Source: Miltoncostaea sp050249835
GTDB lineage: Bacteria > Actinomycetota > Thermoleophilia > Miltoncostaeales > Miltoncostaeaceae
DNA length: 64,000 nucleotides
Assembly (NCBI GenBank): GCA_050249835.1
Contig: JBFWPT010000008.1
Coordinates: forward strand, 30,197 to 94,196
Direction of reading: 5' to 3'
How positions within the stretch are numbered: the stretch's first letter is position 1; each line of letters starts with the position of its first letter. The notes under the pieces are model-generated. The model had not been told where the DNA came from. It worked only from the letters and a program-made list of their open reading frames with translations, and searched no databases. This document shows positions 49,899 through 58,775 of the stretch, in pieces. The position numbers and the translations under genes were made by a program.

Positions 49899-51461
49899 GT
49901 GCGCGGGACCGCTGCCAGGGTCCCCGTCGTGGTCGCCCGCCTCGTCAGCCCCGCCGTCCTCGGCCTCGAGACCTCCACCGTCCTGGTGGAGGTGGACCTC
50001 CGCCAGGGGCTCCCCGCCTTCGCCGTCGTCGGGCTCGCCGATGTCGCGGTGCAGGAGGCGCGCGAGCGGGTGCGCTCGGGCATCGCCAACCAGGCGTTCA
50101 CCGTGCCGCCCCGGCGCATCGTCGCGAACCTGGCGCCCGCCGACCTCCGCAAGGCCGGACCCCAGTACGACCTGCCGCTCGCGCTCGCGGTCCTGGCGGC
50201 GTCCGGCCAGCTCGCGCCGGCGGCCCTGGAGGGCACGGGCGCGGTGGGGGAGCTCGCCCTCGACGGGGCCCTGCGGCCCGTGCCCGGGGTGCTTGCGATG
50301 GCCGAGCACGCGGCCCGGGCCCGGTGGCGGCGGCTCGTGGTCCCGGCGGCCAACGCGCCCGAGGCCGGCCTGGTGCGCGGTGCCGAGGTGATCGGCGCCC
50401 CCTCGCTCCGCGCGGCGGTCGACCTGCTGGAGGGCCGCGCCGAGCCGGAGGCGCCGCGCCTCGACGCGGAGGCCCTGCTCGCCGGCGCCGGCGCGGTGGC
50501 CGGTCCCGACATGGCCGAGGTGCGCGGCCAGGGCGCGGCCCGCCGGGCGCTGGAGGTGGCCGCGGCGGGCGGGCACTCGCTGCTGATGATCGGCCCGCCC
50601 GGCGCGGGGAAGACGATGCTCGCCCGCCGCATGCCGGGCATCCTCCCGCCGCTGCTCGTGGACGAGGCGATCGCCGTCACGCGCATCCACTCGGTCGCGG
50701 GCCTGCTCGACCCGGGGTGCCCGCTGGTGGTGCGCCGCCCGTTCCGGGCCCCGCACCACACCGTCTCGGCCGCGGGGCTGGTGGGCGGCGGGCGCGTGCC
50801 GCGGCCGGGCGAGGTGAGCCTGGCCCATCACGGCGTGCTCTTCCTCGACGAGGTCTGCGCCTTCGCGCCGTCCGCCCTCGACGCCCTGCGCCAGCCGCTG
50901 GAGGAGGGACGCATCGACGTCACCCGTTCGATGGCCACCGCGCGCTTCCCGGCGCGGCCGCTGCTCGTCTGCGCGGGCAACCCCTGCCCGTGCGGGTTCG
51001 ACGGCGACCCGGTGCGGCGCTGCGTGTGCCCGCCGGGGCGCGCCGAGGCCTACCGGGCGCGCCTCTCCGGCCCGGTGGCCGACCGCATCGACCTCCACGT
51101 CGACGTCCCCCGCCTCGACCGCGAGGACCTCGTGGCGGTGGCCGGGGCGGGCGAGGCGAGCGCCGCCGTGCGCGCTCGGGTCGCCGCCGCCCGGGAGCGC
51201 GCCCGCACCCGGGGCCAGGCGCGGCCCAACGCCGAGCTGGGGCCCGCCGAGGTGCGCGCCGCCGCCCGGCCCGACCGCCCGGCGCGGGCGCTGCTCGGCC
51301 GCGCCGTGGACCGGCTCGGGCTGTCCGCCCGCGGCCACGACCGCGTGCTGCGGGTCGCCCGCTCGGTGGCCGACCTGGCGGGGGCCGAGGCCGTCGGGGC
51401 GGACCACGTCGCCGAGGCGCTGGGCTACCGCGGCGCCGGCGCCCGGGACGAGGCCGCGTGA
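49899..51461 (+). CDS. comM: YifB/ComM family Mg-chelatase-like AAA ATPase
   Basis: 520 aa. ComM is a hexameric helicase that aids branch migration in natural transformation. N-terminal ChlI-type domain (VEVDLRQGLPAFAVVGLADVAVQEARERV), Walker A LLMIGPPGAGKTMLARRMPG, PFRAPHHTVSAAGLVGGG, Walker B GVLFLDEVCAF, and the cysteine-rich CAGNPCPCGFDGDPVRRCVCPP typical of the family; C-terminal helical bundle. GTG 49899 is taken, but GTG 49929 gives a more standard N-terminus. GTGA overlap with dprA. Confidence 0.93.
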   Translation: MRGTAARVPVVVARLVSPAVLGLETSTVLVEVDLRQGLPAFAVVGLADVAVQEARERVRSGIANQAFTVPPRRIVANLAPADLRKAGPQYDLPLALAVLAASGQLAPAALEGTGAVGELALDGALRPVPGVLAMAEHAARARWRRLVVPAANAPEAGLVRGAEVIGAPSLRAAVDLLEGRAEPEAPRLDAEALLAGAGAVAGPDMAEVRGQGAARRALEVAAAGGHSLLMIGPPGAGKTMLARRMPGILPPLLVDEAIAVTRIHSVAGLLDPGCPLVVRRPFRAPHHTVSAAGLVGGGRVPRPGEVSLAHHGVLFLDEVCAFAPSALDALRQPLEEGRIDVTRSMATARFPARPLLVCAGNPCPCGFDGDPVRRCVCPPGRAEAYRARLSGPVADRIDLHVDVPRLDREDLVAVAGAGEASAAVRARVAAARERARTRGQARPNAELGPAEVRAAARPDRPARALLGRAVDRLGLSARGHDRVLRVARSVADLAGAEAVGADHVAEALGYRGAGARDEAA

Positions 51462-52585
51462 GCGCGCCGCCGGACTGGCCCCTCGGCCTCGCGCGCCTCG
51501 CCGCGGCGCTCGGCCGCGATCTGCAGCGCCCCGCGCGGCGCGCGGGCGGGCCGCTCGCCCTGTGGTCGGCGCGCGGGGCGGCCTTCGCACGGGCCCTCGG
51601 GCTGGGGGGCCCGGAGCTGACGGCGGCCCGGCGGGAGCGCCGCGGCATCGACCCCGCCGCCGACCGCCGCGCCCTCGCCGCCGCCGGCATCCACCACGCC
51701 GGGATGGGGGAGGACGCGTACCCGGCAGCGCTCTACGACCTGCACGACCCGCCGTTCGGGCTCTTCGTCCGCGCGGCCGACCCGTCGGGGGTGCTGGCCC
51801 GGCTGGTGGAGGGCCCGGCCGTCGCCGTCGTGGGCAGCCGGCGCGCCACCGCGGCGGGGCTCGCGTTCGCGCGGGAGCTGGGCGCGGGGCTCGCCGCCCG
51901 CGGCGCGGTGGTCGTGAGCGGCCTCGCCCACGGCATCGACGCCGCCGCCCACGAGGGCGCACTGCGGGTGGGAGGCGTCACGGTCGCCGTGCTGGGCTGC
52001 GGGGTGGACGTGCCCTACCCGCGGCGCAACCGCGCCCTCGCGGAGCGGGTCGTCACCGAGGGCGCGCTCGTCTCCGAGTACTGGCCGGGCACCCCGCCCG
52101 CGCCGTGGCGCTTCCCCGCCCGCAACCGCATCGTCGCCGGGCTGGCCGGGGCCGTTGCCGTGGTGGAGGCCGGCCGGCGCTCCGGGGCGCTCATCACGGC
52201 CGACTTCGCCCTGGAGCTGGGGCGGCCGGTGCTCGCCGTGCCGGGCTGGCCGGGGACCGCGGCGGCGGAGGGTGGCAACGGGCTGCTGCGGGCCGGGGCC
52301 GCCCTGCTGGAGTCGGCCGATGACGTGGTGGCCGAGATGCCGCACCCCGGCTGGGCCGCGGATGCGCCGGGCGCGGCGGCCATGGTGCCGGGCGGTCTGG
52401 CGGGCCGGGTGCACGCGCTCCTGGCCCACGAGCCGGCCGTGGCCGACGCGCTGGCCGCCGCCCTCGGCGAGGACCCCGCCGCCGTCGCCCGCGCGCTGGC
52501 CCTTCTGGAGGTGGAGGGGCTCGTGGTGCGGGGCGAGGGGCAGCGGTGGTGGGCCGCGCCCCTCGCCGCGGGGGGCCGTGGGTGA
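51458..52585 (+). CDS. dprA: DNA-processing protein DprA
   Basis: 375 aa. It loads RecA on incoming single-stranded DNA. Rossmann-like core: AVAVVGSRRATAAGLAFARELGAGL, VVSGLAHGIDAAAHEGAL, VAVLGCGVDVPYPRRNRALAE, FPARNRIVAGLAGAVAVVEAG and SGALITADFALELGRPVLAVPG. A C-terminal winged-helix (DprA_WH) follows. The first 90 residues form a divergent SAM-like region rich in Arg and Ala. GTG start overlaps comM. With comM it suggests natural competence or recombination repair. Confidence 0.94.
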   Translation: MSAPPDWPLGLARLAAALGRDLQRPARRAGGPLALWSARGAAFARALGLGGPELTAARRERRGIDPAADRRALAAAGIHHAGMGEDAYPAALYDLHDPPFGLFVRAADPSGVLARLVEGPAVAVVGSRRATAAGLAFARELGAGLAARGAVVVSGLAHGIDAAAHEGALRVGGVTVAVLGCGVDVPYPRRNRALAERVVTEGALVSEYWPGTPPAPWRFPARNRIVAGLAGAVAVVEAGRRSGALITADFALELGRPVLAVPGWPGTAAAEGGNGLLRAGAALLESADDVVAEMPHPGWAADAPGAAAMVPGGLAGRVHALLAHEPAVADALAAALGEDPAAVARALALLEVEGLVVRGEGQRWWAAPLAAGGRG

Positions 52586-52593
52586 TGCCGCGG

Positions 52594-53928
52594 TCAGCCC
52601 ACCCGGACGAACGGCGGCAGCTCGTAGCCGCCGTCGAAGACGGAGGCGTCCGGCTCGTACATGCGCAGGACCGGGCGGAAGGCGCCGGCGGGGGAGGGGA
52701 GCCAGTTCGCCCGGGCGACGGGGTCCCCGGGCTCGTCGTGCTGGACCGTGATCGTCAGGGAGCCGTCGTCCGCGGCCACCAGGCCGGGGGTGCGGTCCCC
52801 CACCGAGTAGCGGCCGATGGGGTTCGCGACCAGGAAGAAGTCCTCCGCGTCGTACATCGTCACCGACCAGAACGCGCCGACCGGCGGGGTGCTCGCGAAC
52901 CGGAGCTGGTAGCGGCGCGCGCCGTCCAGGCGCTCGCCGTCGCCGTCCAGCCACGCGATGGCGTAGGCCGCCTCGTACCCGTGGTTGCCCCAGAGGCCGG
53001 CGAGCGCGGCGACGGCCCGCTCCACCAGCCGGGCCGGGCCGTCGGCGAGCTTCCAGGCCGGGTCGTCGAGCGCCCCGACCTCGAAGAAGTCGAGGTTGTA
53101 GTCGAACGCGTGGTAGGTGAGCGTCCACCCGTTCTGCACCGGGCTCGGCCCGTGCTGGGCCGTCGTCCTCAGGAGCTCGCGGCCCGCGGCGATCCCGTCG
53201 CGCAGGGCGTCCGCGAGGGCGGGGTCGGGGTCGACGTACGGCGACTCGGCGGCGAGCAGGCCGATCTGCTCGAAGGACTCCAGGAGGGCCCCCTCCCGGG
53301 GTGCCGGCGGGAAGGCCTGCATCCAGACCCGCATCTTCTCGAAGGGGGCGAGGTCGTCCGGCACCGCGGCGTCGGGTGCGGGGATGCCGAGCCCGGGGGA
53401 CGTCTGCGTCAGGCGCAGGCCGGCCTGCAGGGCCCGCACCGCGGGGAGGTCGTCCTCGCCGTCGGCGGCGAAGCGGCCCACGATGACGGCCACGGCCGAG
53501 GGCAGTCGGATCACCCGCGCGTCATCGGGCGGCGTCCCGTCCCAGCCCGGCGGGACGAGCAGGAAGGAGCCGGCGCCGGTGCCCGTCCCGCGGTGGCCGA
53601 CGTAGGCGAAGTTGTTCGTCCAGGCGTCGACGAACTGCAGGACGTAGTAGCGGCCGTCCGTGTCGGGCACGTCCAGGCGCACCGGCCCGCCGGAGACGTC
53701 CAGGCCCGCCATCGAGTAGATCGTGTCGTTGTTGATGGTGACGAAGGTGTCGTCGGGACCGGCGAGCCGCGGGGTGTGGCCGAAGGAGTTCAGGTCGGCG
53801 CGCGGCGTGCTGCCGATCCCCTCGGTGGCGAGCCGCTGGATCTGCTCGATGTTGAAGACGAGTGGGAAGCCGTAGACGAACGCGTCGCGGGCGACGTCCG
53901 CCAGCCGGTCGCCGGTGCCGTGGGTCAT
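52594..53928 (-). CDS. DUF1254/DUF1214 family protein
   Basis: 444 aa. Typical two-part DUF1254 + DUF1214 protein: VYGFPLVFNIEQIQ, NNDTIYSMAGLDVSGGPVRLDVPDTDGRYYVLQFVDAWTNNFAYVG in the first part, and YQLRFASTPPVGAFWSVTMYDAEDFFLVANPIGRYSVGDR in the second. No signal peptide is evident, unlike many family members. The biochemical role is unknown. ATG start with a GAGGAG ribosome site. It converges with dprA, leaving only eight bases between the stops. Confidence 0.88.
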   Translation of the reverse strand: MTHGTGDRLADVARDAFVYGFPLVFNIEQIQRLATEGIGSTPRADLNSFGHTPRLAGPDDTFVTINNDTIYSMAGLDVSGGPVRLDVPDTDGRYYVLQFVDAWTNNFAYVGHRGTGTGAGSFLLVPPGWDGTPPDDARVIRLPSAVAVIVGRFAADGEDDLPAVRALQAGLRLTQTSPGLGIPAPDAAVPDDLAPFEKMRVWMQAFPPAPREGALLESFEQIGLLAAESPYVDPDPALADALRDGIAAGRELLRTTAQHGPSPVQNGWTLTYHAFDYNLDFFEVGALDDPAWKLADGPARLVERAVAALAGLWGNHGYEAAYAIAWLDGDGERLDGARRYQLRFASTPPVGAFWSVTMYDAEDFFLVANPIGRYSVGDRTPGLVAADDGSLTITVQHDEPGDPVARANWLPSPAGAFRPVLRMYEPDASVFDGGYELPPFVRVG

Positions 53929-53988
53929 GTGGGGAGCTCCTCGCAGGGATCCGGAGCGTGAGCGTAGTCGCCCGCGGGGCGGCCGTTC

Positions 53989-54375
53989 TCACCCCATCAG
54001 GCCGAACAGGGTGGCGGCGTCCCAGTAGACGCGCTCCTCCGCCAGCAGCCCGTCGCGCAGGTGGTAGACGCTGATGCCGGGCAGGGAGATGTCGCGGCCG
54101 GTGGCGGCGAGGCCCGGGATGTCGCCGGTGTGCGTCCCGGAGAAGGTCCACTCCAGGATCGCGGTGTCGCCGTTGTCCATGCGGGCGCGCACGTCGAGGG
54201 CGCAGTCCGGGACCGCGGTGCAGTAGGCGGTCACCTGGCCGGCGATCGCGTCGCGGCCCTCCAGCCGGGCGCCGGGGCGGGCGAACTCGATGCGCATCCC
54301 GTCCGGCGCGAAGGCGCTCGCCACCAGCGCGCCGTCGCGGTCGTTCCACCCCTGCACGAGCGTGTCCACGGACAT
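53989..54375 (-). CDS. SnoaL-like/NTF2-fold protein
   Basis: 128 aa. Alpha-beta cone sequence: GWNDRDGALVASAFAPDGMRIEFARPGARLEGRDAIAGQVTAYCTAVPDC, ILEWTFSGTHTGD, and the helix-strand end ISVYHLRDGLLAEERVYWDAATLFGLMG. This is a nuclear-transport-factor-2/SnoaL-like fold with a His/Asp pocket pattern; substrate unknown. ATG with GAGGAG upstream. Followed after 60 bp by the DUF1254 gene on the same strand. Confidence 0.85.
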   Translation of the reverse strand: MSVDTLVQGWNDRDGALVASAFAPDGMRIEFARPGARLEGRDAIAGQVTAYCTAVPDCALDVRARMDNGDTAILEWTFSGTHTGDIPGLAATGRDISLPGISVYHLRDGLLAEERVYWDAATLFGLMG

Positions 54376-54458
54376 GGTCGGCTCCTCACGTCGCGGCGCG
54401 CGGCGGGTGCCGCGGCTCCGGCGCGACGATCCGCCCCCGTCCGGGGGGTGACAAGCAT

Positions 54459-54484
54459 CCCGCGCGGCCGTGCCGCGATGCGGG
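54459..54484 (-). terminator. Hairpin behind pafBC
   Basis: CCCGC + GCGGC, 3-nt loop, GCCGC + GAT bulge + GCGGG, a 10-bp interrupted stem 13 bases after the pafBC stop. No U tract. It may also shield the SnoaL-like promoter region. Confidence 0.4.
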
Positions 54485-54496
54485 ACGGCCCCCGGC

Positions 54497-56656
54497 TCAG
54501 CGGGTGGTGGCCCTCCGGCGGGTGCCCCCGCTCGGGCTGTCGGCGGCGTCGTAGGCCGCGAGCACGCCCTCGGCCAGCTCGGCGACCGTGCGGCGCAGGG
54601 CGACCGGCTCGAACAGCACGGCCTCGCCCTGGTACTTGAGGAGCTCCTTCACCAGCCACTCCTCGCTGGCGTAGGGGATCTCCACCAGCACCGAGCCGTC
54701 GCCGAAGCGCTCCCGGGAGCGGTGCTTCTCCAGCATCCAGCGGGCGAGCGACGGAGCGCACCACACGGAGGCGCTCTGGGCCACCGTCTCGCCCGGCTGC
54801 GGGTGCGCGCCCCAGGGCATGTACGGCCCGGTGGCGGTGATCTCCGGCCGGCGGGGGAAGCGCTCCTCCAGCACGGACGCGCTGCGCAGGCGGTCGAGGC
54901 GGAACGTGCGCCGGTCCTCCGCGCGACGGCACCAGGCGACGACGTACCAGGCGTCCTGGGCGTTCACGAGCAGGTGGGGCTCGATGACGCGCGTCGTGAT
55001 GGCACCGCGGGACTCGGTCCAGTACTCGATCTCCAGCAGCCGGTCCTCGCGGATCGCCTGCGAGACGGCGGTCGCGAGGCCGGTGTCCTGCACCTGCGCC
55101 CGGCCGAGCTCCACGGTGGGCAGGGCGTCGCCGCCGATCGCGGCCTCCACCTTCGCCCGCACGGACGAGAGGTGGCTGCCGGCCTCGGTCGGCAGGCGGT
55201 CGCCGATGAAGTCGAGCGTCCACAGCAGCGCCTTCGCCTCCAGCGGGGACAGGCGCGCCGGCCGCGCGAAGCGGTCGCCGTAGGTCTCCTTCTGTACGAC
55301 GACGGTGTCGCCGTCGAGCTGGGCGAACAGCGCGTAGCAGCCGCCGCCGAAGTTGATGAGGTTGAGGAGGCCGATGTCGTCCTCGAGCACCCGGCGGTCC
55401 AGGTTGAGCGAGGCCCGCAGCTCGGCGACGGGGATGTGCGCCTCCGCCGACTCGCCGCAGGCGGCGAGCAGCCGGGTCATGAGGGCGAGCAGCCGCGCGA
55501 AACGCTCCGCGGGCACCACGCGCTCGGCCTGGGCCCCGGCGGCGGCCGGCGCGAAGGGCACGGGATCGGGCTCGGGGGGCGGGGGCGTGGAGGCGGGGAC
55601 GGCGGACGCCGGCGCGGCGCCGGGCGTGGGCCGCGGCCCGTCGGCCTCGTGGCGGTCGCGCACCAGCTCCAGGGCCTCGACGACGGCGGAGCGCAGCTCC
55701 GGCGGCTCCACCACGCGGGCCTCGGCGCCGAGGCCGAGGATCCACGACACGAGTTCGCGGCGGCTGCTGTACGGCGTCGTGTAGACGCCGGAGCCGTCGG
55801 CCCCGATCGCCGTGGAGCCGTAGGCGCCGAACATGCCGTCCACCCACCAGGCGATCGTCGGCGTGAGCGCGATCGTGGCCGTCTGCTCGGCGTCGCCGAG
55901 CTGCCAGGGGGCCCGGTCGCGGTACCGCGACAGGTCGAAGTCCTGCGGCGCCTTGAAGTCGTGCTCGGCGCGCGTCTTGAACGTGATGCGCCCCTCGATG
56001 CGCGACAGCCGGAACATGCGGGTGGCGTCGCGCTCGTGCGCGTGGCCGATCATGTACCAGTTGCCCGCCGAGTAGAGCAGCGAGTACGGGTCGACCTCGC
56101 GCTCGCTGACCTCGTCGCGGCCGATCGAGTAGTAGGTGAAGCGGATCGTCTTGCGCCGGCTGATCGCCGACTCGATCTTGGAGAGGTGGCTCGCCACCTC
56201 GGGGGAGTAGTCGCCCCCGAGCAGGTTGACCGACACCGACCGGGCGGCGTGGTCGTCGAGCGGGCTGGGCCGGCCGAGCGTGAGGTGCTGCAGCGCCAGG
56301 CGCAGCGGCTCGGCGTAGGCGAACTGGCCCTCCAGGAGGTACAGGCACGTCTGGAGCGCGGAGAGCTCGGCCTCGTCGAAGTCGAGCTCCGGGAGGTAGT
56401 AGTTCTCGGGCGGCAGCGCGTAGAGGTCGCCCTGGAAGGGGTCGTCGCCCGGACGCTCCACCGCGAGGCGCAGCCCCATGGCCTCGATCTCGGCGCGGTC
56501 GGCGTAGAACCGGCGCAGGAAGGCCTGCTCGGTCATGCCGCCGTAGCCCTCCACGGCCTCGTGGATCTCGTCGGCCGTGACCGGTCGCTGCTGCGACATG
56601 AGGAAGGCCACCAGGGAGAGCTGGCGGACCAGCTTGTCGTCGTCTCTCATCGCCAT
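54497..56656 (-). CDS. pafBC: Fused PafBC-type WYL transcriptional regulator
   Basis: 719 aa, about twice one PafB or PafC. The N-half has a winged helix (LVRQLSLVAFLMSQQRPVTADEIHEAV; LRRFYADRAEIEAMG) and a WYL domain (TIRFTYYSIGRDEVSEREVDPYSLLYSAGNWYMIGHAHE). A Pro-rich linker (about 340-375) joins it to a second winged helix and WYL domain (LEIEYWTESRGAITTRVIEPHLLVNAQDAWYVVAWCRR), each with a WCX-like C-terminal part. PafBC activates the RecA-independent DNA-damage response in actinobacteria; fused forms are known. No proteasome genes adjoin it here. Confidence 0.9.
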   Translation of the reverse strand: MAMRDDDKLVRQLSLVAFLMSQQRPVTADEIHEAVEGYGGMTEQAFLRRFYADRAEIEAMGLRLAVERPGDDPFQGDLYALPPENYYLPELDFDEAELSALQTCLYLLEGQFAYAEPLRLALQHLTLGRPSPLDDHAARSVSVNLLGGDYSPEVASHLSKIESAISRRKTIRFTYYSIGRDEVSEREVDPYSLLYSAGNWYMIGHAHERDATRMFRLSRIEGRITFKTRAEHDFKAPQDFDLSRYRDRAPWQLGDAEQTATIALTPTIAWWVDGMFGAYGSTAIGADGSGVYTTPYSSRRELVSWILGLGAEARVVEPPELRSAVVEALELVRDRHEADGPRPTPGAAPASAVPASTPPPPEPDPVPFAPAAAGAQAERVVPAERFARLLALMTRLLAACGESAEAHIPVAELRASLNLDRRVLEDDIGLLNLINFGGGCYALFAQLDGDTVVVQKETYGDRFARPARLSPLEAKALLWTLDFIGDRLPTEAGSHLSSVRAKVEAAIGGDALPTVELGRAQVQDTGLATAVSQAIREDRLLEIEYWTESRGAITTRVIEPHLLVNAQDAWYVVAWCRRAEDRRTFRLDRLRSASVLEERFPRRPEITATGPYMPWGAHPQPGETVAQSASVWCAPSLARWMLEKHRSRERFGDGSVLVEIPYASEEWLVKELLKYQGEAVLFEPVALRRTVAELAEGVLAAYDAADSPSGGTRRRATTR

Positions 56657-56692
56657 CGAAGCGTGCGTCCAACCCGTCGTTCGTGGCGCCAG

Positions 56693-56698
56693 ATGATA
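56693..56698 (-). promoter_or_regulatory. Candidate -10 box of pafBC
   Basis: Minus-strand TATCAT (56698-56693), within an AT-rich TTATCAT stretch, about 36 bases before the start. It lies in the 115-bp gap behind the prenyltransferase gene. Confidence 0.4.
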
Positions 56699-56771
56699 AC
56701 CCAGGCCACCCCGCGGGGCCGTCCCGCCGGGGGCGCGGAAGATCGCTCGGAGCGGGAAGGTCGCGGGGACC

Positions 56772-57803
56772 TCACGGCCGGCGGGAGGCCGCCGCGGCGG
56801 CCGCGGCGCGGGCCGTCATGAGGTCGCGGTGGGCGGCGCCGGCGAGGCGCAGCTCCAGGGGCACGAGCACTACCACCGGCAGCAGCGCCCACGCCATCGG
56901 GGGCGCGAGGACGGCGGCCGTGCCGAGCCCGCCCGCCATCCCCAGGAGGATCACGGCCAGCTCGTTGCGCGTGACCGACGCGGGGTCGTCCGGGTCGGCC
57001 GACAGGTGGGGGACGAGGGCGGCTGCCGAGGCCGCGGCGGCCACGGCGAACGCCGGGTCGACGAGGGCCGTCGCCAGCCCGGCACCGGCCAGGGCGATCA
57101 GCGCCCAGGCGACCGCATAGCGCCGCCCGGACGGCCCCAGGTGGACGATCGTGGTCGTCTTGGGGGGCACCGCGCGGCTGTCCGGGGCGCGGTCGAGGTA
57201 GTGGTGCATCATCAGCATCGCGACGCAGGAGGCGGCGTAGGCGAGCCCGGCCAGCGCGACGCCGCCGCTGAGCGTGCCGCGCTGGAGCAGGTAGGCGCCG
57301 GTCGTGCACCCCCAGACGCAGGCGAACGCGATCGCCTCGCCGCCGAAGGGGTGGTACGCGGCCCGCACGGGCGGCAGCGTGTAGAGCACCGCGCCGGCGA
57401 GGCCGCCGGCGCCGTAGAGCAGCAGCACCCAGCCCCACCGGGCCGCGGCGGCCACCCCGAGCGCGGCCGCGGCCGCGCCGGCCGCGACGGCCACGACCGC
57501 CAGGGCGCGCGGGCCGAGCAGGCCGGAGGCGATCACCTTCGATCCGCCGCTGATGACCCGCGGCGCGGGGTCGCGGTCCGTGCCGGAGCGCCAGTCGGCG
57601 ATCTCGTTGACGGCGTGCGCGACGAGGCCCTGCAGCAGCACGCCGATCGTCACGGCCACGAGGTAGCCGGGCACCGACACCCCGCCGCCGTCGGCCCAGG
57701 CGAGCGCCGTCCCCAGCGTGATGGCCGTGAACGACCACTGCAGGACCGGGATGACCCGGACCTCCAGCCACAGGCCCAGCAGCGCCCTCCGCATGCCGCC
57801 CAT
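56772..57803 (-). CDS. UbiA-family prenyltransferase, possibly of menaquinone synthesis
   Basis: 343 aa with about eight or nine membrane helices. The first Asp-rich motif is NEIADWRSGTDRD and the second is HHYLDRAPDSRA, both prenyl-diphosphate/Mg sites of UbiA enzymes. A SGGSKVIASGLL segment between them is typical of MenA-type members. With mqnE nearby at 62824, a role as the futalosine-route polyprenyltransferase (MqnP type) is plausible but unproven. ATG start five bases behind TACGAT, divergent from a small gene. Confidence 0.85.
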   Translation of the reverse strand: MGGMRRALLGLWLEVRVIPVLQWSFTAITLGTALAWADGGGVSVPGYLVAVTIGVLLQGLVAHAVNEIADWRSGTDRDPAPRVISGGSKVIASGLLGPRALAVVAVAAGAAAAALGVAAAARWGWVLLLYGAGGLAGAVLYTLPPVRAAYHPFGGEAIAFACVWGCTTGAYLLQRGTLSGGVALAGLAYAASCVAMLMMHHYLDRAPDSRAVPPKTTTIVHLGPSGRRYAVAWALIALAGAGLATALVDPAFAVAAAASAAALVPHLSADPDDPASVTRNELAVILLGMAGGLGTAAVLAPPMAWALLPVVVLVPLELRLAGAAHRDLMTARAAAAAAASRRP

Positions 57804-57808
57804 GGCGC

Positions 57809-57839
57809 ATCGTACCCACGCCGCGGCCGCTGGTACCCT
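57809..57839. promoter_or_regulatory. Divergent leaderless-type promoters
   Basis: Minus-strand TACGAT (57814-57809) ends 5 bases before the UbiA ATG at 57803. Plus-strand TACCCT (57834-57839) ends 6 bases before ATG 57846. The two -10 boxes are only 19 bases apart, so the -35 regions overlap and the promoters should compete. Confidence 0.5.
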
Positions 57840-57845
57840 CCCGCC

Positions 57846-58109
57846 ATGCCGGTCTTCCAGCACGTCCACCCGGTGCCCGACGAGGACGAGCTCGCGCAGC
57901 TCGTCGGCGCGGCCACCCCGCACTTCGCCTTCCAGATCCGGTCGCGCGTGCAGCAGTACGCCGACGCGCTGCCGCCGGACCACCCCCGCCAGGCCGAGCT
58001 GGAGCGCCACCTGGCGCGGCTCGACCGCCTCGGTCACGAGGGCGAGGAGGGCGGCGTCACCGACCCGGACTTGCCCCTTCGCTTCCCCCCTCTGGAGCCG
58101 CAGGGCTGA
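57846..58109 (+). CDS. Small hypothetical protein
   Basis: 87 aa: PVFQHVHPVPDEDELAQLVGAATPHFAFQIRSRVQQYADALPPDHPRQAELERHLARLDRLGHEGEEGG. Soluble, helical and charged, with His-rich N-terminus. No family recognised. It starts behind its own -10 box and its 3' end overlaps the Nudix gene by 53 bp on the other strand. Confidence 0.65.
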   Translation: MPVFQHVHPVPDEDELAQLVGAATPHFAFQIRSRVQQYADALPPDHPRQAELERHLARLDRLGHEGEEGGVTDPDLPLRFPPLEPQG

Positions 58110-58716
58110 GGGCGCAGCGCGCCACCCGGCTCAGGATCCGCAGGATCCGGGCGGTGGCGCCCCAGACGTCCTCCCCGGCGAGCGGGTAGCGCAGCTCGAG
58201 CGGCGCGGGATCCGGCGGCAGGGCGGCGTCGGCGGCGAGCAGGTCGGCCACGGGGACGTGGAGGATCCGCGCCACCTCGCGGTCGCTCGGCACGGCCGCC
58301 ATCGGCGCCGCCAGCACGGCGACGAACGGCCGGATGATGAAGTTGGACGCCATCGTGTGGACGTCGTCCAGCTCGCCGATCACGCGGAGCGCCGCGCGGG
58401 GGATGCCGACCTCCTCCTCGGTCTCGCGCAGGGCGGCGTCGCGCGGCGACGGGTCGTCCGCCTCGATGACGCCCCCCGGCAGCGAGATCTGCCCGGGGTG
58501 GGACGGCAGGTCGTCGGCGCGCTTGGTCAGCAGCAGGTGCGGCGCGCCGTCCTGCTCGTAGAGGACGGCGAGCACGGCGGCGCGGCGGCCCGGCCCGGGC
58601 TCGGCGCGGGGCGTGCGCCGGGCGAGCGCGCGCTCCAGGGCGTCGGCGAGGCCGGCGAGGCCCGGCAGGGCGAGCGGGGGCGGGGGCGGGGGAGGGCATG
58701 CGGCGGCCGCGGGCAT
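58057..58716 (-). CDS. Nudix hydrolase, CoA pyrophosphatase type
   Basis: 219 aa. Complete Nudix box GGVIEADDPSPRDAALRETEEEVGI, preceded by LLLTKRADDLPSHPGQISLPGG, which matches the CoA-pyrophosphatase (NudL) extra signature. It would split CoA into ADP and phosphopantetheine, in line with the coaD gene elsewhere in the window. The N-terminal Pro-rich stretch is of unknown role. ATG start behind TACACT. Confidence 0.9.
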   Translation of the reverse strand: MPAAAACPPPPPPPLALPGLAGLADALERALARRTPRAEPGPGRRAAVLAVLYEQDGAPHLLLTKRADDLPSHPGQISLPGGVIEADDPSPRDAALRETEEEVGIPRAALRVIGELDDVHTMASNFIIRPFVAVLAAPMAAVPSDREVARILHVPVADLLAADAALPPDPAPLELRYPLAGEDVWGATARILRILSRVARCALSPAAPEGGSEGASPGR

Positions 58717-58722
58717 CGGCCG

Positions 58723-58728
58723 AGTGTA
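58723..58728 (-). promoter_or_regulatory. Leaderless-type -10 box of the Nudix gene
   Basis: Minus-strand TACACT ends six bases before ATG 58716. On the plus strand the next gene (GTG 58776) has only a weak AACCCT at 58764-58769 in the same position. Confidence 0.5.
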
Positions 58729-58775
58729 CGCGTGCGGCCCGGCGCTCCCCCCGCCCGGTCTGCAACCCTTCCGCC

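Noticed and set aside
48165..51962. 1265-codon minus-strand frame joining the cNMP/TrxR gene to sequence opposite comM
   Set aside because: Only the part from ATG 49814 has domains; the rest is antisense to comM, and a promoter lies at 49827-49822.
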